Of a stretch of DNA of 64,000 nt, positions 33,758-41,209 are shown in pieces. The stretch lies in contig JANNOQ010000105.1 in assembly GCA_031399085.1 (NCBI GenBank), forward strand, positions 1-64,000, written 5' to 3'. Each line of letters starts with the position of its first letter. The first letter of the stretch is position 1. This DNA comes from R-RK-3 sp031399085 (GTDB lineage Bacteria; Pseudomonadota; Alphaproteobacteria; Rhizobiales; Rhodomicrobiaceae). Under the pieces are notes generated by a model. That model was not told the DNA's origin and did not search any database. It saw only the letters and a list, made by a program, of their open reading frames with translations. A program made the position numbers and the translations under genes.

Positions 33758-34639
33758 TCAAACATCTAGCTTTGTCTGTAAGGACTGTCCATCTCCGGCC
33801 GTTCCACGTTCCCTGCGCAGCGCGCTAACTTCCTCGCGCAGCGCGGTTATCTCGGCGAGGATGGTGTTGAAATTCGCCGCCGAACGGGCGCGGTCTTGCG
33901 TCGTCTCGGCTTCCTGCTCCTTCTGCATCGAGTCGACGATGATGCCGATGAAAAGGTTGAGCACGGCAAAGCTGGTGATGAGGATGAACAGGATGAAAAA
34001 TATCCAAGCGTAAGGGTGTTTCTCCATCACCGGGCGCACGATCTCGGCCGCCCAGCCTTCAAGCGTCATGACCTGGAACAGCGAGAAGGCGCTATCGCCA
34101 AGAGTGCCGAACAGCGCCGGGAAATCGGCCCCGTAAAGCTTGGTGGTCATGACCGAAAAGACATAGAAAATAAGCCCCAGCAGCGCGATGACCGCCCCCA
34201 TGCTCGGAATGGCGTGGAGCAGTCCGCCCACGACGCGCCTTATGGATTTGACGGCTGAAATCAGACGCAGCACGCGCAAGACGCGCAAGGCGCGCAGTAT
34301 CGAGAAGCCGCCGGTCGCCGGCGCGAGGGCGATACTCACGACCGCAAAATCGAACAGACTCCAGCCGTCACGCCAGAAGGCGCCACGATAGACGATGATG
34401 CGCAGGAGGATTTCGACCACAAAGATTGCAAGGATGATCGTGTCGACAAATGTGAGCAGCCCGCCAATTTTGTTCATGACGGTCGGGCTGGTCTCAAGTC
34501 CAAGCGTCACCGCATTGACGATGACGAGCGCCATGATCGTGCGCTCCCAAGGGGAACTCTCAAGCACCGCCTTGATGGAGCGAAGTCTTTCATCCCACCC
34601 GCCGCCGCTTTGGCCGGTGTTCCTCAGATCGGCAACCAT
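33758..34639 (-). CDS. Voltage-gated sodium-channel-like protein (BacNav family)
   Basis: A 293-residue, six-helix, single-domain channel. ATG 34639 is preferred; a TTG 25 codons upstream (34714) lies outside the homologous region. Voltage-sensor helix S4 has Arg at every third position (residues 116, 119, 122, 125 in ILRALRVLRVLRL). The pore reads TLEGW (192-196) where NaChBac and NavAb have TLESW, the Glu being the selectivity-filter acid. A cytoplasmic C-terminal coiled coil (about 240-285) fits the family. It should be an inner-membrane cation channel; Na+ selectivity is inferred. It is immediately upstream of the truncated nhaA on the same strand. Confidence 0.9.
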   Translation of the reverse strand: MVADLRNTGQSGGGWDERLRSIKAVLESSPWERTIMALVIVNAVTLGLETSPTVMNKIGGLLTFVDTIILAIFVVEILLRIIVYRGAFWRDGWSLFDFAVVSIALAPATGGFSILRALRVLRVLRLISAVKSIRRVVGGLLHAIPSMGAVIALLGLIFYVFSVMTTKLYGADFPALFGTLGDSAFSLFQVMTLEGWAAEIVRPVMEKHPYAWIFFILFILITSFAVLNLFIGIIVDSMQKEQEAETTQDRARSAANFNTILAEITALREEVSALRRERGTAGDGQSLQTKLDV

Positions 34640-34779
34640 TCCGCTCTCAGCCCCTCTTTGCGACGCAAGCGCAAAAGCTGGCTTTGGATATGAGGCGCGC
34701 TCTCGCAACGTCAATGGCAGAATTGCGATGATGAGAGCCGTTCCCAGGGCTCAATTTGCGCTGTTCTTGCCCAGGCTGG

Positions 34780-35496
34780 TCAGGACCGGTCCTGCGGCGA
34801 CCCAAACACATCCTCGACCGTCAGGTGGCGTTCCTCTTCCTCCTTGGCGGCGGGCTTTTCCTCGCGGCGTTGCAGGACGGGCTCGGGATTGGCCGTCTCC
34901 TCGGCGGGCAAAAGCGTGCCGGGCGCTTTCGGTTCGGCATCGACACCCGAGTCGCGACGTTCCTGATCGACCCTGCGGGCGGCCTTGCGGACCTCAGCGT
35001 CGAGGTCGGTTTGCGAGCAGAGACCTAAGGTGACCGGGTCCTGCGGCTGCAGATTGGCTGAATTCCAATGCGTCCGCTCGCGGATGGCCTCGATGGTCGG
35101 CTTTGTCGTGCCGACGAGACGCATGATCTGAGAGTCGCGCAACTCCGGATGTTGACGCAGCAGCCACAAAATCGCATTCGGCCGGTCGTGACGGCGCGAA
35201 AGGGGGGTGTATTTCGGCACGCGCTTGGTCTTCATCGCTGGAATTTCGACCTTCGACTTGGCGAGTTGCAGCCGATAATCGGGCGTGTCCTGGGCCTTCT
35301 TGATCTCCTCGCGGGTGAGCTGGCCGGACGAAATCGGGTCCATGCCCTTAATGCCATGCGCGACATCCCCGTCGGCGATGCCCTTCACTTCGAGCACGTG
35401 AAGGCCGCAAAATTCAGCGATCTGGTCGAAACTGAGCGCGGTGTTTTCGACCAGCCAAACGGCGGTGGCTTTGGGCATCAATGGCATTTGTGTCAT
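34780..35496 (-). CDS. trcR: Cell cycle transcriptional regulator TrcR (DUF1013)
   Basis: A 238-residue protein of the alphaproteobacterial DUF1013/TrcR family. The conserved N-terminal two thirds include ATAVWLVENTALSFDQIAEFC, HVLEVKGIADG, YTPLSRRHDRPNAILWLLR and RLVGTTKPTIEAIRERTHWN, with helix-turn-helix character in the last block. The C-terminal tail is charged and low in complexity. TrcR is implicated in transcription during the cell cycle. A second cell-cycle factor, rcdA, lies 2 kb away. Confidence 0.9.
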   Translation of the reverse strand: MTQMPLMPKATAVWLVENTALSFDQIAEFCGLHVLEVKGIADGDVAHGIKGMDPISSGQLTREEIKKAQDTPDYRLQLAKSKVEIPAMKTKRVPKYTPLSRRHDRPNAILWLLRQHPELRDSQIMRLVGTTKPTIEAIRERTHWNSANLQPQDPVTLGLCSQTDLDAEVRKAARRVDQERRDSGVDAEPKAPGTLLPAEETANPEPVLQRREEKPAAKEEEERHLTVEDVFGSPQDRS

Positions 35497-35666
35497 ATAT
35501 CTCTCCCGTCGCCTGCAAGATCGCGCTTACAGGAATTCTCATTAAAGCTGCGTGGGGGAAGCGCTTCGATGGCATCAACGCTCAAATTTGATATAAGCGT
35601 TATGATCGACAGACGCAAATCATCTTGCTCGGCCATGGCGTGAGCGGGCACGCGGATCGATTGGGC

Positions 35667-36662
35667 CTACAGGGTTAAGACGATTTTGCCGATGTGAGCG
35701 TTCGTCTCCATCCGGCGGTGTGCTTCCGCCGCTTGCGCCAAAGGAAAAGTGCTGTCGATTACGGGCGCGACGGCGCCGCTTTCCAGCAGCGGCCAGACCT
35801 TTTCCGCAAGCGCGCTGCCCAATGCTTCCTTTACCTCCATCGGGCGAGCCCGGAGCGTCGAGCCTGTCAGCGTCACGCGTTTTACCATCAACCGGGTAAA
35901 ATCGACGGTTGCTTTCGACCCAGCTATGAAAGCTATCTGGTGGATGCGGCCATCGTCGGCGATGCAGTTCAGATTGCGCTGGACATAGTCGCCGCCGACC
36001 ATGTCGAGAATGAGATCGACACCCTTGCCGCCAGTCTTGCCTTTGATAATTTCCACGAAATCCGCCTCGCGATAGTTGATCGCGATATCGGCGCCCAGCG
36101 CTTCGCAGGCCGCGCATTTCTCGGCGCTGCTTGCAGTCGTGAACACCGTTGCGCCAAAAGCTTTTGCAAGCTGGATCGCGGTCGTGCCGATGCCACTGGA
36201 GCCGCCATGCACAAGAAAACTCTCGTCTGCCTTCAGGCCGCCGCGCGCGAATACATTCTGCCAAACCGTAAAAAAAGTCTCCGGCAGGGCAGCGGCCTTA
36301 ACCGCATCGAAGCCGGATGGAAAGGGCAGCGTTGCCCGCTCATCCGCGATGCAATATTCGGCATAGCCGCCGCCGGTGATGAGCGCGGTGACTTTCTCGC
36401 CAAGTTTGAAGCGCTGAACGCCCGCGCCGAGATGGACGATTTCGCCTGCGATCTCCAGGCCCGGTATAGGCGAAGCGCCAGCGGGCGGCGGGTAAAGTCC
36501 TTGCCGTTGCAGCACGTCCGGACGATTGATGCCCGCTGCCTCGACCCTCACCAGCATTTCGCGGTTGCCCGGCCGTGGCAGGGGCATTTCAACCAGCGTC
36601 AAGACCTCGGGGCCGCCAGGCTCCTTAATAGCGATCGCCTTCATGAAAGCGGGCAGGCTCAT
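35667..36662 (-). CDS. NAD(P)H-quinone oxidoreductase, PIG3/zeta-crystallin type
   Basis: A 331-residue zinc-independent medium-chain dehydrogenase. GINRPDVLQRQGLYPPP and PIPGLEIAGEIV at the N-terminus and the Rossmann motif VHGGSSGIGTTAIQLAKAFG point to the TP53I3-like group, which reduces quinones with NADPH. No structural or catalytic zinc Cys set is present. ATG 36662 gives a short N-terminal extension before KAIAIKEPGGPEVL. It is divergent from the DUF1192 gene. Confidence 0.92.
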   Translation of the reverse strand: MSLPAFMKAIAIKEPGGPEVLTLVEMPLPRPGNREMLVRVEAAGINRPDVLQRQGLYPPPAGASPIPGLEIAGEIVHLGAGVQRFKLGEKVTALITGGGYAEYCIADERATLPFPSGFDAVKAAALPETFFTVWQNVFARGGLKADESFLVHGGSSGIGTTAIQLAKAFGATVFTTASSAEKCAACEALGADIAINYREADFVEIIKGKTGGKGVDLILDMVGGDYVQRNLNCIADDGRIHQIAFIAGSKATVDFTRLMVKRVTLTGSTLRARPMEVKEALGSALAEKVWPLLESGAVAPVIDSTFPLAQAAEAHRRMETNAHIGKIVLTL

Positions 36663-36792
36663 GGACTGTCCTTAGGCCGTTGAAGTTGCCGATGGTCCTG
36701 TACGATAATGCCGAAAGCGGGAAGGCTGACGCAAGCACAGTCGCGCCCGGTCGGGAAAAGCTGGAAAATCGGGAACGCTGAAAGAGGAAGGC

Positions 36793-36981
36793 ATGAGCTG
36801 GGACGATACACCGCCGAAAACGTTACCTGACTATACGCTCGGCGCCGACCTCGCCAAGAAGTCTGTTGAGGAATTGGAGCAATATGTCGCCGTTCTCACC
36901 GTAGAGCGTGCGCGCGTGGAGGCGACGCTTGCGGCAAAGAAGGCTTCCCAGGACGCGGCGCACTCAATCTTCAAAAGGTGA
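36793..36981 (+). CDS. DUF1192 small protein
   Basis: A 62-residue acidic/alpha-helical protein with the DUF1192 pattern: an N-terminal WDDTPP, a DLAKKSVEELEQYVAVLTVE helix and a C-terminal KKASQDAAHSIFKR. Function is unknown. In many Hyphomicrobiales it is found between a quinone oxidoreductase and rcdA, as here. GAAAGAGGAAGG upstream of ATG 36793 is a good ribosome binding site. Confidence 0.88.
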   Translation: MSWDDTPPKTLPDYTLGADLAKKSVEELEQYVAVLTVERARVEATLAAKKASQDAAHSIFKR

Positions 36982-37194
36982 GTCGGCTTTCACGCCGGAT
37001 GCCGTGTGTGAAGCGATTGTGTCTTTCAAGGACGCGGCCGAGCAGGCGAATAATTGTGGATCATAAGCATTATGCCGGCTCGTTCATTAAACGCCTAAAA
37101 ATCGCTTGCATTGCTAAAGACAATTTCAACATTATTGATTATCAGCTGATGGTTGAGTGTATCGAGTGAGAGTGGTGGGTAGGGTTCCCAGTTC

Positions 37195-37725
37195 ATGAGT
37201 AGCAAGTCCGGCATTGTTCCGCCGCGCCGGGATGGCAGCGTGACCGTTGCGTTTCGCAAAAAAACCGCCAAGCCTGAGCATTTTCTGGCACTTTTCCGCG
37301 ACGGCATGGCGCTTGTCGAGGCGACCGCCAATTATCTCGACGGTCCAGGGCGGCGCCAATCCAAATGCCTCGCGCCCCATGCCGCGCTTTGCTACGCCAC
37401 GGAAAGCATGCGGCTGACAACACGGCTCACGCAGCTTGCCACCTGGCTGCTCGCCCGGCGCGCCGTGATGAATGGCGAGCCGATGCCGCGCCCAGGCAGC
37501 GTCAATGACCCGCTGCTGCTTCCCCCGATCGTCAGAGGTGCCGGTTCGAAGGGATTTGATGCTCTGCCCGAGCAGTTGCGACAACTGATCGAGGAGGGCT
37601 ATAAGCTTCACGATAAGGTTTGCCGCTTCGACGCCGTGGAACGCGGTGTATTTAAACCCGCCGCGCGCCTTCCGAACCCGGTCGCGGCGCAGGTGGCGCG
37701 GATCGAAGCTGCGTTTTTACGCTAG
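37195..37725 (+). CDS. rcdA: RcdA family regulator of CtrA degradation (DUF1465)
   Basis: A 176-residue helical protein matching DUF1465, the family of Caulobacter RcdA, an adaptor that helps ClpXP degrade CtrA and other substrates. Family blocks are FRDGMALVEATANYLDGPGR, the long helix YATESMRLTTRLTQLATWLLARRAV and QLRQLIEEGYKLHDKVCRFD. It is separated from the DUF1192 gene by about 210 nt. In organisms without polar CtrA control the role may differ. Confidence 0.9.
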   Translation: MSSKSGIVPPRRDGSVTVAFRKKTAKPEHFLALFRDGMALVEATANYLDGPGRRQSKCLAPHAALCYATESMRLTTRLTQLATWLLARRAVMNGEPMPRPGSVNDPLLLPPIVRGAGSKGFDALPEQLRQLIEEGYKLHDKVCRFDAVERGVFKPAARLPNPVAAQVARIEAAFLR

Positions 37726-37767
37726 CGCGGAATTGGAGTCGATCGGCTCGGTCAGCGCTTAATCACT

Positions 37768-37850
37768 TGTCATCCCCGCGAAAGCGGGGATCCAGTATTT
37801 AGCGGCTTATTCATGAGGTTACTGGATTCCCGCCTGCGCGGGAATGACAA
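37768..37850. repeat. Palindromic intergenic repeat, GTCATTCCCGCG type
   Basis: TTGTCATCCCCGCGAAAGCG and the inverted CGCGGGAATGACAA flank a 40-nt centre, with TGGATTCCC/GGGATCCA inner arms. The same unit occurs at 60016-60101. Such repeats are common in proteobacterial genomes. It lies between convergent rcdA and rpmE. Confidence 0.85.
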
Positions 37851-37942
37851 AAAAGAAACGCGTCCCGCCGCAGTCCGACGGCGTCATTTTCGCAGCACGG
37901 CAGAATGTGTGATAGAGCCTGCATGGCCGAACCGGGGCCAGC

Positions 37943-38164
37943 TCAGCCCAGAAAGCCTTCGAACTTCTTCTTGAACCGGCTAAGACGGCCGCCGCGGTCG
38001 ATAAGCTGCTGATTGCCGCCCGTCCAGGCCGGATGGGTGTTTGGATCGATGTCCAGATTGAGCTTGTCGCCCTCAGAGCCGAAGGTCGAAAAGGTCTCGA
38101 AGGTCGAGCCGTCCGTCATCACGACCGTGATCTTGTGGTAATCGGGGTGAAGGTCTTTCTTCAT
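37943..38164 (-). CDS. rpmE: 50S ribosomal protein L31
   Basis: A 73-residue L31. KKDLHPDYHKITVVMTDGSTFETFSTFG and HPAWTGGNQQLIDRGGRLSRFKKKF are the standard sequence. It lacks the CxxC zinc pair, so it is the zinc-independent (C-minus) form usual in alphaproteobacteria. It is a single-gene unit, divergent from the ABC exporter. Confidence 0.98.
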   Translation of the reverse strand: MKKDLHPDYHKITVVMTDGSTFETFSTFGSEGDKLNLDIDPNTHPAWTGGNQQLIDRGGRLSRFKKKFEGFLG

Positions 38165-38408
38165 GGCCTAATGCCTTGCGCTCGCATGAACCCGCGCCGG
38201 ATGACCGCATCCTAACTTTGGGGTGATTGTCTCGCCGCACTCTATATCGCACTCGGTTGCGGGCTGACAAGCTGCGTGTTTTGTCTCGCGGCCTCCAGGA
38301 TAATTATGTTGAAGCAGGCTGGATAAGCTGCAATCGCTATAGAAGGGTGAGGAAACGGTCATTTTGGCAGCCCAAATTTGGGCGCTGAAACTTCTAGGGG
38401 CTTAAGTG

Positions 38409-40286
38409 ATGAAGAATGGCAGCGTCGATCACCGCAGGCCAGACAATACGCTGCAAAACGGCGCGGACCGGCAAATCGGCGCAGAGTTCAGCGGCCCATC
38501 CGGACTGGCGGCGGCTGGCACGCCGAAGCCCGCGCTTTCGATCAAGAGCCTTTCGACGCTGTGGCCGTTCGTTATGCGCTACAAGCTGACGCTTGGTCTC
38601 GCCATGGTCGGCCTCGTGCTTGCCGCCGGCGCGACCTTGGTTCTGCCGATCGCGGTTCGCCGGATGATCGATTTCGGCTTCTCCGGCGAGAATTCCGCCG
38701 TGATCAATAGCTACTTCTCAATGCTGTTGCTGGTGGCCGCGATCCTCGCCGGCGCGAGCGCCATGCGGTTTTACTGCGTGAGCTGGCTCGGCGAACGGGC
38801 GGTGTCGGACATCCGCGCCGCAGTCTTTGCGCATTTGACGACGCTCAGCCCGGCTTTTTACGAACGCACCCATTCCGCCGAGCTGATGTCGCGGCTCACG
38901 GCGGACACGACGCATATTCAAACCGCGATCTCGGCCTCGGTCAGCCAGTTGCTGCGCAATGTGGTGCTGGTCGTCGGCGCGCTCGGCATGATGGTGTTCA
39001 CCAGCGTCAAGCTAAGCGCGCTTGCCATCGGGGTCATACCGCTTATCATCCTGCCGCTCGTCTTCTACGGCCGGGTGGTGCGGCGCCTTTCCCGGCGGGC
39101 GCAGGACGAGCTGGCCGGCGCCTCGGCCTATGCGGCGGAAAATCTGGCAGCGCCGCGCACCATGCAGGCCTTCACCTTCGAGCCGTTCGTCATTCGCCGC
39201 TATCAAGGCGCTGTGCAGAACGCCTTCGAGGCCGCGCGCCAACGGGTCTTTGCCCGCGCCGCCCTCACCGCGGCCGCGACCTTCCTCGTCTTCGGCAGCA
39301 TCGTCGGCATTCTCTGGTACGGCGCGCATGAGGTGCTGGCTGGTTCGATGACGGGCGGGCGGCTGGCGCAATTCGTGCTTTACTCCGCCTTCGCCGCCGG
39401 ATCGGTCGCCATCCTGTCCGAAGTCTGGGGCGAAGTTCAGCAGGCCATCGGCGCGGCGGAACGGCTCGGCGAGATCATGGCCGTCAAGCCCGATATCGTC
39501 TCGCCCGCCAATCCCAAGCCGCTGCCGGAACCCGCGCGCGGCGAAATCCGCTTCGACGGCGTGACCTTCGCCTACCCCGCACGGCCCGATGCGCCCATCT
39601 TCCGCGATCTCAGTTTCAGCGTGCGCTCGGGCGAGCGGATCGCCATCGTCGGTCCCTCGGGCGCGGGCAAGACGACGATCTTCAGCCTCATCCTGCGCTT
39701 TTACGACCCGCAAGGCGGGCGCGTGCTCGTCGACGGCGTGCCGGTCGCCGAAGCCGATCTGACCGCCCTGCGCCAGCGCATGTCTTATGTGGCGCAGGAC
39801 CCGGCGGTGTTCGCCGCCAGCATCGCCGAGAACATCCGCTATGGCTCGCCCGACGCCACGGACGAGCAACTACGCCGCGCGGCCCGCACCGCTCTTGCCA
39901 GCCAGTTCATCGACGCGTTGCCGCAAGGCTACGACACCCCGCTCGGCGAACGCGGCATTACTCTGTCCGGCGGTCAGCGCCAGCGCGTCGCCATTGCGCG
40001 GGCTTTGTTGCGCAACGCCCCGATCCTGCTGCTCGACGAAGCCACCAGCGCGCTCGACGCCGAGAGCGAAAATCTCGTCCAAACCGCGCTGAACCGCGTG
40101 ATGCAGGACCGCACGACCATTGTCATCGCCCACCGGCTGGCAACTGTGCTGAGCGCCGACCGGATTCTGGTGCTCGACGGCGGACAGATTGTCGAGGAAG
40201 GCACTCATGCCAGCCTCATCGACACGGGCGGGATTTATTCGCGGCTTGCCGAGCTGCAGTTCAGGCATGAAGCGGGGGCGGCGTAG
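38409..40286 (+). CDS. ABC exporter, fused permease and ATPase
   Basis: A 625-residue half-transporter from ATG 38409 (a GTG lies one codon earlier). Six membrane helices (about 55-345) precede the ATPase with Walker A GPSGAGKTT, Q-loop region, signature LSGGQRQR and Walker B ILLLDEATSALD. It resembles MsbA/LmrA-type exporters and probably works as a homodimer in the inner membrane. The substrate cannot be read from sequence; lipids, drugs or peptides are possible. AGGGG 8 nt upstream supports the start. Confidence 0.94.
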   Translation: MKNGSVDHRRPDNTLQNGADRQIGAEFSGPSGLAAAGTPKPALSIKSLSTLWPFVMRYKLTLGLAMVGLVLAAGATLVLPIAVRRMIDFGFSGENSAVINSYFSMLLLVAAILAGASAMRFYCVSWLGERAVSDIRAAVFAHLTTLSPAFYERTHSAELMSRLTADTTHIQTAISASVSQLLRNVVLVVGALGMMVFTSVKLSALAIGVIPLIILPLVFYGRVVRRLSRRAQDELAGASAYAAENLAAPRTMQAFTFEPFVIRRYQGAVQNAFEAARQRVFARAALTAAATFLVFGSIVGILWYGAHEVLAGSMTGGRLAQFVLYSAFAAGSVAILSEVWGEVQQAIGAAERLGEIMAVKPDIVSPANPKPLPEPARGEIRFDGVTFAYPARPDAPIFRDLSFSVRSGERIAIVGPSGAGKTTIFSLILRFYDPQGGRVLVDGVPVAEADLTALRQRMSYVAQDPAVFAASIAENIRYGSPDATDEQLRRAARTALASQFIDALPQGYDTPLGERGITLSGGQRQRVAIARALLRNAPILLLDEATSALDAESENLVQTALNRVMQDRTTIVIAHRLATVLSADRILVLDGGQIVEEGTHASLIDTGGIYSRLAELQFRHEAGAA

Positions 40287-40327
40287 AGGCACCGTAGAGC
40301 AGCTTGATAGATAGCCGGGCAACAGTC

Positions 40328-41209
40328 TTACTGGGGTAACAAGTGCCCCAGTTCCGCGTGTGGATTGATACCCCAGGACAACCGATCACTGAATTCAGAT
40401 TGGCCGTCACACCACAGGCCATACATCGAGCGAGAGCTTTCCCTTGGAAAGGCGCCCCTTCCGTGCAGCATACGGGTGTTGTCGAATATGAGCGTCTCGC
40501 CGGATCGTAGCTTGAAGTCAACAAAGTTAACCGGGTCCTGAAGCCATCTTTGAATATATTTGAATCCAGTCACCGCTTCAGGATCAATTTCGAGGCGAAT
40601 ATCGTTGCCTGAACGATATGCGAGGCGCAAACGCCCATTTACGGATGTAAAGACGGCCCGCTTTGCCGTTCGGTCGTCTCGCGTTATTTTAAAAGCGGAG
40701 GGCTTGCAAAGCGTGGCCAAGTAATCTTGATGTTTATCACGCAAATGCCAAAATAACTCGTCTCCTGACGCCAATCTAGAATCGCCACCCTCTTCTGCGG
40801 GCTGTTCGCAATACATCAACATGTAGGTTGGAGGCACTTGCTCGAAGGACCCATCCGTATGCAACCCCAATTCCTCGACATTGGCGTTTGCATATTCTGG
40901 GTAGCCGGGTATGTACCGGATCGGATGGATGCCATGTTGGTCTGATAATTTATGGAAAATGGGTTGGCCAAAAGGCTTTGAAAGCTGCCGGAGGCTGTCG
41001 ACCGCGCCGGTAGCATCGCCCGATTGGCGGATATGGACGCAACCAAACCGATTCATCTTCGAGAAAAGACTGTCCCAATCTTTCTCGTTCATGTCGCGGA
41101 CCGAAGTCACGCCAAGCTCCGGCTTGATCACCGACCAATGCTCCGAATTGCGGTTAGCAGCTTTTACGCCTTCATCTAGGTCAAATTGTGCCAGGGCCAT
41201 AGCCTTCAA
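40328..41209 (-). CDS. TauD/TfdA-type Fe(II)/2-oxoglutarate dioxygenase
   Basis: A 293-residue non-haem iron oxygenase. The iron triad is complete: His117 and Asp119 in LGLHTDGSFEQ and His249 in NTRMLHGRGAF, with Arg260 placed to bind 2-oxoglutarate. Such enzymes hydroxylate or desaturate amino acids, small acids or peptides. Its ATG overlaps the stop of the upstream TPR/ATP-grasp gene by 4 nt, so the two are one translationally coupled unit. The region looks lower in GC than its neighbours. The substrate is unknown; processing of the ATP-grasp product (or of its substrate) is inferred from the pairing. Confidence 0.9.
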   Translation of the reverse strand: MKAMALAQFDLDEGVKAANRNSEHWSVIKPELGVTSVRDMNEKDWDSLFSKMNRFGCVHIRQSGDATGAVDSLRQLSKPFGQPIFHKLSDQHGIHPIRYIPGYPEYANANVEELGLHTDGSFEQVPPTYMLMYCEQPAEEGGDSRLASGDELFWHLRDKHQDYLATLCKPSAFKITRDDRTAKRAVFTSVNGRLRLAYRSGNDIRLEIDPEAVTGFKYIQRWLQDPVNFVDFKLRSGETLIFDNTRMLHGRGAFPRESSRSMYGLWCDGQSEFSDRLSWGINPHAELGHLLPQ

